Assembly (NCBI GenBank): GCA_018608405.1
Contig: JABAZP010000014.1
Span: 1 to 64,000 of the forward strand
Direction of reading: 5' to 3'
Length of the DNA stretch: 64,000 nucleotides
Source of the DNA: Flavobacteriales bacterium
GTDB taxonomy: Bacteria; Bacteroidota; Bacteroidia; Flavobacteriales_E; Vicingaceae
Shown in pieces: positions 53,493-62,896 of this stretch (position 1 is its first letter; the number at the start of each line of letters is the position of its first letter). The notes under the pieces were generated by a model. That model was not told where the DNA came from, made no database searches, and saw only the letters and a program-made list of their open reading frames with translations. The translations under genes and the position numbers were made by a program.

Positions 53493-54470
53493 TTATAGTA
53501 ATCTTGCCGCTTCTTTTGCGTGATACGTTAATATGATGTCAGCTCCTGCTCGTTTCATGGAAATGAGTTTTTCCATCATTACTTTCTCACCATCAATCCA
53601 ACCGTTTTGAGTAGCCGCTTTAATCATGGCATATTCTCCACTTACATTGTACGCCGCTAATGGCAAGTCGTGTGTATCTTTTAGTTCTCTAATTATATCT
53701 AAGTAGGAGAGCGCTGGTTTTACCATTAAAATATCGGCCCCTTCTGCAACATCTAAAGCAGCTTCTTTGAGCGCCTCAATTCTATTGGCTGGGTCCATTT
53801 GATAAGTTTTCCTATCGCCTAAGCTTGGTGTAGAATCTGCTGCATCTCTAAAAGGGCCATAAAATGCAGAAGCAAACTTAACTGCATATGACATAATTGG
53901 GATGTCTGAGAAATTATTTAAATCTAAAGCATCTCTCATCGTAGCAATCATTCCATCCATCATGCCCGAAGGAGCTAACAAATCTGCTCCGGCTTTAGCC
54001 ATCGACAAACTTTGTTTTTCGAGGTTGTTTAGCGTTTGGTCGTTATCTACGTCCATCCCATCTTTTGCGCCAACTGAAGGCACCAAAATACCACAGTGTC
54101 CGTGGCTAGTGTATTCACAAAAACATACATCCGCAATAACGTATAGTTGAGGGTAGTTTTTTTTAATGTATCGGATGGCAGTTTGCACCACTGCTTCATC
54201 GTTCCAAGATTCGCTGCCCACATCATCTTTGTGTTTCGGAATGCCAAAAAGCATAATGGAAGGGATTCCCAATTCAACAATTTCCTTTAATTCGGCATCC
54301 AATTGGTCTAAGGAGTACCGAAAGATGCCTGGCATGGTTGCGATTTCTTTTCTTACATTTTCACCTTCTTCTACAAAAAGAGGATATATAAAGTCTTTCA
54401 CACTCAAATGATTTTCCCTCACCATGGAGCGAATCATTTCATTTTTTCGAAGTCTTCTAGGTCTAAACAT
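53493..54470 (-). CDS. hemB: Delta-aminolevulinic acid dehydratase (porphobilinogen synthase)
   Basis: A 325-residue enzyme joining two 5-aminolevulinates to porphobilinogen. The two catalytic lysines are Lys198 ([20 protein letters not shown]) and Lys251 ([12 protein letters not shown]). Cys116, Cys118 and Cys126 in [14 protein letters not shown] form a zinc site, so this is the Zn-dependent type. It overlaps hemD by eight bases and is last of hemAC-hemD-hemB. Confidence 0.97.
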   Translation of the reverse strand: MFRPRRLRKNEMIRSMVRENHLSVKDFIYPLFVEEGENVRKEIATMPGIFRYSLDQLDAELKEIVELGIPSIMLFGIPKHKDDVGSESWNDEAVVQTAIRYIKKNYPQLYVIADVCFCEYTSHGHCGILVPSVGAKDGMDVDNDQTLNNLEKQSLSMAKAGADLLAPSGMMDGMIATMRDALDLNNFSDIPIMSYAVKFASAFYGPFRDAADSTPSLGDRKTYQMDPANRIEALKEAALDVAEGADILMVKPALSYLDIIRELKDTHDLPLAAYNVSGEYAMIKAATQNGWIDGEKVMMEKLISMKRAGADIILTYHAKEAARLL

Positions 54471-55221
54471 ATTCTTCTAAATTTTCAATGGCTTTAATCA
54501 TACCTTCTGTGGTGTGCGGTGCTGCGATAAATGAAACACTCACTCCTTTTTCTTCTACCACCTTTGCTGTGCTTGGTCCAATGCAAATAATTTTTTCAAA
54601 GGTCAAATCAAACTTTGCTTGTAGCATATTCTGATAAAAAGCTTCGAAAGTTGAACCACTTGTAAAAGTAAGATAATCCATTTTTTGACTCATCACTGCA
54701 TCGAAAGCTTCACTGTTGTATTTCACAGGTAGGTTTTGGTAAATGATTGCCGGTATTGGAATCGCGCCTCGATTTTTAAAAACTTCAAGGTATTCCCTGC
54801 CGGCTAAGTTCGATTGTGGAATTAAAATTCTTTTGCCTTCAATGCTTTCGTCCATGTTTTCAGCAAGAACCTCGGCTGTATATTGAATGGGAACAAAGTT
54901 AGTGCGATAACCAAGCTGCTCCAATTTTAGCTTTGTTTTTTCGCCAACTGTAGCAATTTTTAAGTTAGGGTAGTAATAGAACTTTACCCCTCTAGTGTCC
55001 GCAATATGGAAAAAGAATTCTACCGTTTTTGCTGAAGTAAAAACAATCCAGTCAATTGTTCCTAATTGGTCCAACGCTTTGTTTATAGCAGCTAAATTTT
55101 CTGCTAATTCAAACTGAATCATTGGAAGTGCAAAAACTTCTGCTCCTTTTCTATCTAGTTGCTCTTTAAAACCTTTGTTGTCTTCTGCAGAACGAGTAAT
55201 CAGTACTTTTTTTCCTTTCAT
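54463..55221 (-). CDS. hemD: Uroporphyrinogen-III synthase
   Basis: A 252-residue enzyme that closes hydroxymethylbilane to uroporphyrinogen III with inversion of ring D. HemD diverges widely; support comes from [60 protein letters not shown] and [15 protein letters not shown], plus its place between the hemAC fusion (4 bases upstream) and hemB (8-base overlap). Confidence 0.93.
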   Translation of the reverse strand: MKGKKVLITRSAEDNKGFKEQLDRKGAEVFALPMIQFELAENLAAINKALDQLGTIDWIVFTSAKTVEFFFHIADTRGVKFYYYPNLKIATVGEKTKLKLEQLGYRTNFVPIQYTAEVLAENMDESIEGKRILIPQSNLAGREYLEVFKNRGAIPIPAIIYQNLPVKYNSEAFDAVMSQKMDYLTFTSGSTFEAFYQNMLQAKFDLTFEKIICIGPSTAKVVEEKGVSVSFIAAPHTTEGMIKAIENLEEYV

Positions 55222-55225
55222 CGTT

Positions 55226-57409
55226 TTAGTTAGAGGATGTTTCTGCTGCCAATCTTCTGTCTCGAACTCTTCGCATTAAATCAACTGCCAGCTGCTCTGC
55301 CAGTCGATTTGCACCGTTTTTGTGCCCTTGGATCGAATCAATTTCAACCACTGAGTTGTCGCCCGAGGCATAAAGTGCGTTGATGTGAATAGAGTTTCCA
55401 TTTACTTGAGCAAAGGCAGCAAGCGGGAAATTACAGCCTCCTCCACAAGCCGTTAGGAAGCATCGCTCTGCATCTGTTGCTAAATGAACGTCTTTGTCAT
55501 CAACTTTTTGCACCAAACCTGCAGTTATTTCATCACCATCTCTTATTTCTAGGGCTAAAGCGCCTTGGCAAACCGCAGGAATCATTTCTTCTTCTGTTAA
55601 GAATTCGGTTACTTGGTCGAGCATTCCCAAACGCTTCAAACCGGCAACAGCTAAAATAATGGCGTCGTATCCACCATCTTTCATTTTTTTAATTCTGCCA
55701 TCCAAATTTCCTTGAATAAACTTCACTTCAATATCAGGCCTAATTTGTTGGATTTGAATCTGTCTTCTTAAACTTCCGGTTCCAACAATAGCACCTTCAG
55801 GCAATTCTCTTAGTGTTTTGCCTGAGTTGGATAACAAAGCATCTCTAACGTCTTCTCTTTCTGAGATAGCAGCAATCATTAAACCCGGAACCTGCTCTAT
55901 TGGAAGGTCCTTGTAACTATGCACCGCTATGTCTACTGTCTTGTTTAATAACGCTCTTTGAATCGCAGAGGTAAAAGCCCCCATTACTTCAATATTCCCA
56001 TCATCTCCACTAGTTCGAATAACCTTTGTAACGTACTCTATTTCTGGGTCTAATTTTTTTAATTGCTCTATAATGTGGGTCGTTTGTGTAAGTGCAAGTT
56101 TACTTCCTCTTGTTCCAACAATAACTCTGCGCTTTGGCACAAATAATTCTACTTCATCCAAATCAAATACTTTTTTTACGGTGTTAATTGGGTTATCTGT
56201 AAAGTGCAAGTTTTGAGCCATTTGATGCACTTGCTCAATTGGTTTCTTCGAGATTTTTCGAATCATACGGTGTGCAAATTTTTCGATAAGCTTTTGTTGC
56301 TCCTCGGTAACATCTCCCATTTTAGGCATTAACCACTTTAGTTCCTTTTCTTTGGTGTCGTTCAGTCCATTCCAAAATGCTTCAACTACCGGAGCTGCTC
56401 GTCTTTGGTAATACGCCTCTGTGAACTTTGTTACTTCTTCTTTTATAATTTCTTTTACCTGTGGAATTTCATTGTGACGTTTTAAAAGACCTTCAAATGT
56501 CATTTTTTTAATGTCATCTAAGTCATACAGGTGAATGTTGTCCAGCTTTTTTAAATGTGGATTAAAGTTTCTAGGCAATCCAAAATCAATCAACAGTTTT
56601 GGCTTTTGGGGAGAGGCAGCAAATTGTGCTCTGGTGCACTTAGAGTTTTCTATTTCTTTTTCTGCCAATAAATTTACCTCTCCTTGTGTTCCGCCAATTA
56701 TTATGTCTACTTCAGCAAGCAAATAAGGGAGTTTACTCACGTGAACTGCTTCACCATTCCACTCGGCGGCCATTTCACTCGCTCTTTCTAAATTATGACT
56801 GGCAATAAAAAGTTTATTAATGGAAGATCGGTCTAATACTGTATTAACTAAGTTGGCCATATTTCCCGTTCCAACAACAAGTAGATTACATTCTTTTAAT
56901 TCAAAATTGTGCTTGTTAATCAGCTCAAACCCTACCGTTGCCAATGAGGCAGAATGTTTGCCAATGTTGGTTTCTAATCGAGTTCTCTTTCCAACGTGAA
57001 TTGCTTGTCGAATAAACTCATCTAATATTGGGCCAATGGTTTTATTTTTTCTGGCAAGGTCAAGTGCATCTCTAATCTGACCCACAATTTGATGCTCACC
57101 AATGGCTTGAGACTCCAAACCCGCTGCTGTAGAAAATAGGTTTTGAACTGCAATTTTCGAGTCAGGCAGTACCGTTAAATACTGGCTGTACTTTCCAAAT
57201 CGTTCTAAGTATTCCTCTAGATGAAGGTAACTATCTCCAAAGGCATAAAGTGACAATCTGTTGCAAGTAGAAATAATAAAGACTTCTTGGTAAACCTTTT
57301 TTAATTCCTGCAGTGCTTGTTCTGTTTGTTCTGAATTTAACGCCAGTTGTTCTCGGACTTCGATTGGAGCATAGCGGTGACTTAATTCAATACCTACAAT
57401 TCTATTCAT
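55226..57409 (-). CDS. hemAC: Glutamyl-tRNA reductase / hydroxymethylbilane synthase fusion
   Basis: A 727-residue protein made of two heme enzymes. Residues 1 to about 415 are glutamyl-tRNA reductase (HemA): GIELSHRYAPIEVRE, STCNRLSLYAF with catalytic Cys49, AGLESQAIGEHQIVGQIRDA, and NAD-binding LLVVGTGNMANLV. From about 430 (RRVIVGTRGSKLALTQ) to the end is hydroxymethylbilane synthase (HemC), with FIQGNLDGRIKKM, AVCQGALALEIR and ACGGGCNFPLAAFA, where Cys659 should carry the dipyrromethane cofactor. Both halves look complete and there is no stop or restart between them. HemL, the enzyme that works on the HemA product, is encoded 37 kb away. Confidence 0.95.
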   Translation of the reverse strand: MNRIVGIELSHRYAPIEVREQLALNSEQTEQALQELKKVYQEVFIISTCNRLSLYAFGDSYLHLEEYLERFGKYSQYLTVLPDSKIAVQNLFSTAAGLESQAIGEHQIVGQIRDALDLARKNKTIGPILDEFIRQAIHVGKRTRLETNIGKHSASLATVGFELINKHNFELKECNLLVVGTGNMANLVNTVLDRSSINKLFIASHNLERASEMAAEWNGEAVHVSKLPYLLAEVDIIIGGTQGEVNLLAEKEIENSKCTRAQFAASPQKPKLLIDFGLPRNFNPHLKKLDNIHLYDLDDIKKMTFEGLLKRHNEIPQVKEIIKEEVTKFTEAYYQRRAAPVVEAFWNGLNDTKEKELKWLMPKMGDVTEEQQKLIEKFAHRMIRKISKKPIEQVHQMAQNLHFTDNPINTVKKVFDLDEVELFVPKRRVIVGTRGSKLALTQTTHIIEQLKKLDPEIEYVTKVIRTSGDDGNIEVMGAFTSAIQRALLNKTVDIAVHSYKDLPIEQVPGLMIAAISEREDVRDALLSNSGKTLRELPEGAIVGTGSLRRQIQIQQIRPDIEVKFIQGNLDGRIKKMKDGGYDAIILAVAGLKRLGMLDQVTEFLTEEEMIPAVCQGALALEIRDGDEITAGLVQKVDDKDVHLATDAERCFLTACGGGCNFPLAAFAQVNGNSIHINALYASGDNSVVEIDSIQGHKNGANRLAEQLAVDLMRRVRDRRLAAETSSN

Positions 57410-57741
57410 TCAAGCTGTTTAAAAAGAAAAGCAAATTTACCCAATAAAGGTTCGCATATAATGATAATTGTTGCGTTTAACTTTAGTCAGGAAGTATTAA
57501 AATGTAAGAAATTCGCACAAGGTTAGTTTTACATACAAAAATGCCTTGCCAAAAGTTCAATTGTTGAAAAAAAAAGTAAAAATGGGCTTGAACAAGCGAT
57601 AAAATCTAAGCTCAAAATTTTGTTTGGTTTGTTAATAAAACAAAATGTTCTTTCTTGTAATATGCCGCACATGAATCTACTTTAGTCAAAGTTAATCTTG
57701 TATTAACATTCTCTTTAATCACAAACGCCAAATAATTGAAA
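57410..57741. other. Divergent intergenic region hemAC-nrdJ
   Basis: It holds the hemAC promoter element (57432-57439) and a 9-bp inverted repeat with a 12-base gap, ATTTTGTTT at 57617-57625 and AAACAAAAT at 57638-57646, upstream of the reductase gene. I see no cobalamin riboswitch and no NrdR-box pair, and no gene. Confidence 0.5.
57432..57439 (-). promoter_or_regulatory. Promoter -7 element before hemAC
   Basis: TAAATTTG on the minus strand is an exact TAnnTTTG match, 22 bases before the ATG at 57409. Confidence 0.55.
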
Positions 57742-60360
57742 ATGAAAGAAACAGCCACTAAAGTAGCAGCCGACCAAGCCACGACTAATGTTGGAAACAA
57801 CCAGCAAAACTCTCTAAAAAGAACAACCTATACTTACGACGACGTTATTAAAAGTGCCACCAAATATTTTGATGGAGACGAACTAGCAGCGAGTGTATGG
57901 TTAAACAAATATGCACTGAAAGATTCAGCAGGGAATTTATATGAAAGAACTCCTGATGATATGCATAAAAGGTTGGCTTCTGAAATTGCAAGAGTGGAAT
58001 CTAAGTATTCAAATTCATTGACTGAAAGTGAAGTTTATGATTTGTTGAAGGACTTTAAATACATTGTTCCACAAGGTGGACCAATGACAGGTATTGGAAA
58101 TCCTTTTCAAATTGCTTCATTGTCTAATTGTTTCGTAATTGGTAATAAGGGTGTGGCTGACTCTTATGGTGGTGTTATGAAAATTGACGAAGAGCAAGTT
58201 CAATTAATGAAGAGAAGAGGTGGAGTAGGACATGATTTGTCGCACATTCGACCAAAGGGAAGTCCTGTTATGAACAGTGCACTAACTTCAACTGGTATTG
58301 TTCCATTTATGGAACGTTATTCAAACTCTACACGAGAAGTTGCTCAAGATGGTAGAAGAGGAGCCTTAATGTTAAGTGTTTCTGTTAAGCACCCAGACGC
58401 AGAACATTTCGTTGATGCAAAAATGGACGGAACGAAAGTTACAGGAGCTAACGTTTCTGTAAAAATTACAGATGACTTTATGAAAGCTGTTAAGGAAAAT
58501 AAAAATTTTCCTCAGCAATATCCAATTGAAAGTGCAAACCCAACTTACACTACTGAAACGAGTGCAACAAAATTGTGGGATAAAATCATTCACAATGCAT
58601 GGAAATCGGCAGAACCGGGTATTTTATTTTGGGACACCGTAATTAATGAGTCGGTAGCAGACTGTTATGCAGACTTAGGCTTTAAGACGGTTTCAACTAA
58701 CCCTTGTGGCGAAATACCATTATGCCCATATGATTCTTGCCGTTTGTTAGCAATTAACTTGTACAATTATGTTGAGAATCCATTTACGCCTGAGGCTTCG
58801 TTTAACATGCAATTATTCAAGAAGCATGCAGCACATGCTCAAAGAATAATGGATGATATCGTAGACTTAGAAATGGAGAAAATCGACGCAATCATTAAAA
58901 AAATTGAGGACGATCCAGAAGGCTTAGATGTTAAAAGAACGGAATTAACCCTTTGGAAAAAAATTAAGCAAAAATGTAGTGAAGGTAGAAGAACAGGTGT
59001 AGGTATTACTGCAGAAGGCGATATGCTAGCCGCCTTAGGAAAGAAATACGGTACGGATGAAGCTTTAGACTTTTCAGTAAAGGTTCACAAGACATTAGCA
59101 TTAGAGGCTTACAGATCTTCAGTTGAACTAGCAAAAGATAGAGGTTCATTCCCGATTTACGATTCAATTCGAGAGGAGAAAAACCCAATGGTGAATAGAA
59201 TTAAAGAGGCTGACCCTGCTTTGTATGAAGACATGGCGAAATATGGTAGAAGAAACATTGCCTTATTAACGATTGCTCCAACAGGAACAACGTCTATTAT
59301 GACACAAACTTCTTCGGGTATTGAGCCAGTATTTATGGTTTCTTACAAGAGAAGAAAGAAAATTAACCCTAACGATCAGAACTCTAGAGTTGACTTTGTT
59401 GATGAGGTGGGTGATTCTTGGGAAGAGTACAACGTATTTCACCACCACTTTAAAACTTGGTTAACCGCTAATGGTTATGATGCTAATGAAGTAGCTACAT
59501 ATAGCCAAGAAGAGTTGGATAAAATTATTGCGAAAACACCATATTACGGAGCAACTGCAAACGATGTAGACTGGGTAAATAAGGTAAAAATGCAAGGAGC
59601 TATTCAAAAATGGGTAGATCACTCTATTTCTGTAACCGTAAACATCCCAGAGGAAACTACTGAAGAAATGGTTTCTAAAATTTACATGACAGGTTGGGAA
59701 AGTGGTTGTAAAGGAATTACAGTTTATCGTGACGGATCAAGATCAGGAGTTTTGGTAAGCAATGACGATAAGGGTAAAAAAGAGGAAGCAGCTGCAGGAG
59801 CTTTTATGGAAACTCAAGCACCACCAAGACCAAAGGTATTAGAAGCAGATATCGTTAAATTCAACAACAACCATGAAAAGTGGGTGGCAATTGTAGGTAC
59901 AATTGATGGAAGACCTTACGAGATATTTACCGGTAGAGCGGAAGACTCTTTCTCAATTTTAAGTCATGTTGACAAAGGTTGGGTAATTCGAAACAAATCT
60001 CAAGATGGAAGAGCTCGTTATGATTTCCAATACGAGGATAAAGACGGTTACAAAACCACCATTGAAGGACTTTCAAGAACCTTCAACCAAGAGTATTGGA
60101 ACTATGCTAAATTAATTTCAGGTGTATTAAGACACGGAATGCCAATTGCATTTGTTGTGGAAATGGTAGCCAACTTGCACTTAAGCGACGAGAGCTTGAA
60201 TACTTGGAAGAACGGAGTTCAGAGAGCACTAAAACGATACATTCCAGATGGAACTAAAGTAAGCGGCAAGGCTTGTCCTGAGTGTTCTTCAGAAGAAGGA
60301 ATGATGTTTAAGGAAGGTTGTTTAACTTGCATGGACTGTGGTTACAGTAAATGCGGATAA
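57742..60360 (+). CDS. nrdJ: Adenosylcobalamin-dependent (class II) ribonucleotide reductase
   Basis: An 872-residue enzyme that makes deoxyribonucleotides using vitamin B12 as radical source. The core shows IASLSNCFVIGNKG, RRGGVGHDLSHIRPKGS, STNPCGEIPLCPYDSC (Asn320, Cys322, Glu324 active site) and APTGTTSIMTQTSSGIEP. The C-terminus has the redox-active Cys set CPECSSEEGMMFKEGCLTCMDCGYSKCG (seen as KACPECSSEEG and CLTCMDCGYSKCG). No radical-storing small subunit or class I set is nearby. The ATG at 57742 is chosen; a TTG two codons before it is also possible. Confidence 0.95.
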   Translation: MKETATKVAADQATTNVGNNQQNSLKRTTYTYDDVIKSATKYFDGDELAASVWLNKYALKDSAGNLYERTPDDMHKRLASEIARVESKYSNSLTESEVYDLLKDFKYIVPQGGPMTGIGNPFQIASLSNCFVIGNKGVADSYGGVMKIDEEQVQLMKRRGGVGHDLSHIRPKGSPVMNSALTSTGIVPFMERYSNSTREVAQDGRRGALMLSVSVKHPDAEHFVDAKMDGTKVTGANVSVKITDDFMKAVKENKNFPQQYPIESANPTYTTETSATKLWDKIIHNAWKSAEPGILFWDTVINESVADCYADLGFKTVSTNPCGEIPLCPYDSCRLLAINLYNYVENPFTPEASFNMQLFKKHAAHAQRIMDDIVDLEMEKIDAIIKKIEDDPEGLDVKRTELTLWKKIKQKCSEGRRTGVGITAEGDMLAALGKKYGTDEALDFSVKVHKTLALEAYRSSVELAKDRGSFPIYDSIREEKNPMVNRIKEADPALYEDMAKYGRRNIALLTIAPTGTTSIMTQTSSGIEPVFMVSYKRRKKINPNDQNSRVDFVDEVGDSWEEYNVFHHHFKTWLTANGYDANEVATYSQEELDKIIAKTPYYGATANDVDWVNKVKMQGAIQKWVDHSISVTVNIPEETTEEMVSKIYMTGWESGCKGITVYRDGSRSGVLVSNDDKGKKEEAAAGAFMETQAPPRPKVLEADIVKFNNNHEKWVAIVGTIDGRPYEIFTGRAEDSFSILSHVDKGWVIRNKSQDGRARYDFQYEDKDGYKTTIEGLSRTFNQEYWNYAKLISGVLRHGMPIAFVVEMVANLHLSDESLNTWKNGVQRALKRYIPDGTKVSGKACPECSSEEGMMFKEGCLTCMDCGYSKCG

Positions 60361-60381
60361 ACAAATAACTAATTAATAATA

Positions 60382-60415
60382 AAAAAGCCTCAACAATATT
60401 GTTGGGGCTTTTTTA
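60382..60415 (+). terminator. Rho-independent terminator after nrdJ
   Basis: AAAAAGCCTCAAC pairs with GTTGGGGCTTTTT (one G-U pair) around an AATATT loop, with T-run; it begins 21 bases after the stop. Confidence 0.88.
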
Positions 60416-60447
60416 GTTTATCGACGAAGTACTAATTAACTTTGAGT

Positions 60448-60636
60448 ATGAATCTTCGCAGGCTTTTCTTTTCACTACTCGTAATAGCTAGTATTTCGGC
60501 TTGCAAAACAAACGGAACAATTTCGCATAAGAAAAAGCGATCTACAAAAAAGAAAAAATGCGACTGTCCCACTTTTGGTTCCCTAGAACAAATTACACCT
60601 ACAAAAAATTCCGAAAAGCATTATTTCTTTAGTTAG
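60448..60636 (+). CDS. Small basic lipoprotein of unknown function
   Basis: A 62-residue protein with lipoprotein signal MNLRRLFFSLLVIASISAC (Cys19), then a Lys-rich stretch (SHKKKRSTKKKKCDCPTFG). No family is recognised. It stands between the nrdJ terminator and the feo promoter. The ATG at 60448 is chosen over a TTG at 60442. Confidence 0.55.
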   Translation: MNLRRLFFSLLVIASISACKTNGTISHKKKRSTKKKKCDCPTFGSLEQITPTKNSEKHYFFS

Positions 60637-60653
60637 GAGAGTATTTTTAACGT

Positions 60654-60661
60654 TATCTTTG
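60654..60661 (+). promoter_or_regulatory. Promoter -7 element before feoAB
   Basis: TATCTTTG is an exact TAnnTTTG match, 28 bases before the feoA start. The transcription start should fall in or right beside the palindrome that follows. Confidence 0.65.
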
Positions 60662-60662
60662 C

Positions 60663-60683
60663 TATTTAGATTTAATCTAAATA
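60663..60683 (+). promoter_or_regulatory. Candidate iron-responsive operator of feoAB (DtxR-family-like palindrome)
   Basis: A perfect 21-nt interrupted palindrome: half-sites TATTTAGATT and AATCTAAATA separated by one T. It covers the expected transcription start of feoAB, six bases before the feoA ATG. Its form resembles binding sites of the DtxR/IdeR/MntR family (TTAGGTTnnCCTAA-like). A repressor that binds it with Fe2+ would block transcription; the regulator is not in the window. Confidence 0.6.
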
Positions 60684-60689
60684 ATCAAC

Positions 60690-60920
60690 ATGAAGAGCAG
60701 TTTAGCAGACCATAAGGTTGGGGATAGAGTCATATTAAAAGAGGTGTTAGACGCGCAGTTAACTATCCAACTATATAGCATGGGTTGTGTGATAGGAGAA
60801 GAATTGTTAATTGAGCGAAAAGCACCATTTGGAGACCCAATGATCATAAGTGTAGAAGATAGTTTTATCAGCTTGCGCAAAGATGATGCCCAGAAAATGC
60901 AAGTAATACTAAGCGAATAG
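60690..60920 (+). CDS. feoA: Ferrous iron transport protein A
   Basis: A 76-residue SH3-like cytoplasmic protein that works with FeoB. VGDRVILKEV, LYSMGCVIGEELLIERKAPFGDPM and ISLRKDDAQKM are the usual FeoA features. It is two bases upstream of feoB. Confidence 0.92.
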   Translation: MKSSLADHKVGDRVILKEVLDAQLTIQLYSMGCVIGEELLIERKAPFGDPMIISVEDSFISLRKDDAQKMQVILSE

Positions 60921-60922
60921 AT

Positions 60923-62893
60923 TTGGAGAAGAAAGCATTTAAAGTAGAAGATAAACTTAGATTAGTTTTAGTTGGGAATCCCAATTCTGGGAAGTCCACA
61001 CTTTTCAATTCCCTCACAGGATTAAACCAACGAATTGGAAACTTTCCTGGTGTCACTGTAGAAAAGAAAATAGGTTCTGTTCGAATTAATGAGAAAGTTG
61101 TTGCAGAGGTAATAGACCTTCCAGGTACCTACAGCCTGAGCCCTCGATCAGAGGATGAACGAGTAACCTTTGATTATTTAAATGATAGCACAAGAACAGA
61201 TTTACCAGAATTAATCGTTGTAGTTGCTGATGCTTCCAATTTAAAACGGAACCTTTTACTTGCGACGCAGCTAATTGATTCCGAACAGCCAACAATTCTC
61301 GTTTTAAATATGATGGATGTTGTGGAGCGCAACAAACAAAATATTGACATTGACAAATTACAAAAGAGATTAGGGATTCCTGTCATTCCCATGAATGCCC
61401 GTTTGGGTAAAGGGACCAGAGAATTAAAGTCGATCATAGGAAACTATCAATATAAAAAAGCAAACAAGTTTATTGAAGACCATGAGTCTAAAGATGCGTT
61501 AGAAAATACGATTAATCGGTTTGAAAAGATAAAGGGGATTATTGCCGACACATTGACAAAGATTGGCGAATCAAGGACAGCAGTAGTCACTCGAAAGATT
61601 GACAGTGTGTTTACCCATCCAATATGGGGCTTTTCAATTTTCTTGTTTATATTATTTCTCATTTTTCAAGCTATTTTTTCTTGGTCGTCTTACCCAATGG
61701 AGTGGATTGAGGGGGGATTTTTAGTCTTAGGAAATTGGCTGGCAGAAACCCTACCTCAGGGAGTCTTAAACGACCTGCTTGTAGATGGAGTTTTAGCGGG
61801 CTTGGGTGGTATTATCATTTTTATTCCGCAAATAGCCATGTTGTTCATGTTTATTGCAATATTGGAGGATACGGGTTACTTGTCGCGTGTTAGTTTTTTA
61901 ACAGATGCCTTGCTGAAACGTTTTGGTCTAAATGGCCGGTCAATCATACCACTTTTAGGAGGCGCCGCATGCGCTGTGCCTGCTATAATGAGCGCTCGGA
62001 CCATAGCCAATAAAAAGGAAAGGTTACTGACCATTTTTGTAACACCTCTAATTAGTTGTTCTGCACGAATTCCCGTGTATACCTTGTTAATCGCTTTAGT
62101 TATTCCAGCAGACAAGCAATTTCTAAGTTTTAACTTACAAGGAATTGTAATGATGGGGCTTTACTTGTTGGGCTTTGTTGCGGCTATGGTAACTGCATTT
62201 ATCATGAAATACGTGGTAAAATCAGAAGAGCGAAGTCATTTTGTAATGGAACTGCCAATTTATAGAACACCACGTTGGAGTAATGTTGCCATGACAATTT
62301 TGAACAAGACAAAGTTGTTTTTATTCGAGGCTGGTAAAATCATTATTGCGGTTTCTATTGTACTTTGGGTGCTCTCATCTTACGGGCCAGGAGATGAAAT
62401 GGCGAATGTAGATGCAAAGTATAAAAGTGAATTAGCTGAATCAAATGCAGACGTAACAGCAATTAATGAGAAAATCGCTACCGATAAGTTAGAGGTTTCT
62501 TATGCAGGTCATATTGGGAAATTTATTGAGCCTGCTATTCGTCCGTTAGGTTTTGATTGGAAAATAGGGATATCCATCATTACATCCTTTGCAGCACGTG
62601 AAGTATTTGTAGGAACCATGGCTACTTTATATACTGTAGGGAATGAAGAAAATACAGAAGGGATAAAAGCAAAAATGCAACGTGCGACCTTTTCAGATAC
62701 AGGAGAGAAAGTGTATACCCGAGCCACTGGTTATTCTTTGTTGATTTTTTACGCATTTGCATTGCAATGTATGGCTACGGTGGCCATTGTTGTGAAAGAA
62801 ACGGGAGGGTGGAAGTGGCCCATTATTCAATTAGTGTACATGGGAGCCTTGGCATATTTCTCAAGTTTGTTGATCTACCAAATATTTTCTTAA
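60923..62893 (+). CDS. feoB: Ferrous iron transporter FeoB
   Basis: A 656-residue inner-membrane Fe2+ transporter. The N-terminal G domain has G1 GNPNSGKS (18-25), RIGNFPGVTVEKK, DLPGTYSLSP and LNMMDVVERN. The membrane part has Gate-type repeats, with GGAACAVPAIMSART and RIPVYTLLIALVIP, and ends after Gate 2 without a C-terminal cytoplasmic tail, so it is shorter than E. coli FeoB. It begins with TTG; no ATG lies between the feoA stop and the G domain. Confidence 0.96.
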   Translation: MEKKAFKVEDKLRLVLVGNPNSGKSTLFNSLTGLNQRIGNFPGVTVEKKIGSVRINEKVVAEVIDLPGTYSLSPRSEDERVTFDYLNDSTRTDLPELIVVVADASNLKRNLLLATQLIDSEQPTILVLNMMDVVERNKQNIDIDKLQKRLGIPVIPMNARLGKGTRELKSIIGNYQYKKANKFIEDHESKDALENTINRFEKIKGIIADTLTKIGESRTAVVTRKIDSVFTHPIWGFSIFLFILFLIFQAIFSWSSYPMEWIEGGFLVLGNWLAETLPQGVLNDLLVDGVLAGLGGIIIFIPQIAMLFMFIAILEDTGYLSRVSFLTDALLKRFGLNGRSIIPLLGGAACAVPAIMSARTIANKKERLLTIFVTPLISCSARIPVYTLLIALVIPADKQFLSFNLQGIVMMGLYLLGFVAAMVTAFIMKYVVKSEERSHFVMELPIYRTPRWSNVAMTILNKTKLFLFEAGKIIIAVSIVLWVLSSYGPGDEMANVDAKYKSELAESNADVTAINEKIATDKLEVSYAGHIGKFIEPAIRPLGFDWKIGISIITSFAAREVFVGTMATLYTVGNEENTEGIKAKMQRATFSDTGEKVYTRATGYSLLIFYAFALQCMATVAIVVKETGGWKWPIIQLVYMGALAYFSSLLIYQIFS

Positions 62894-62896
62894 ACC

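Noticed and set aside
57410-57741. Cobalamin riboswitch before nrdJ
   Set aside because: No B12-box or matching stem set was found by eye; a covariance search would be needed to exclude it fully.
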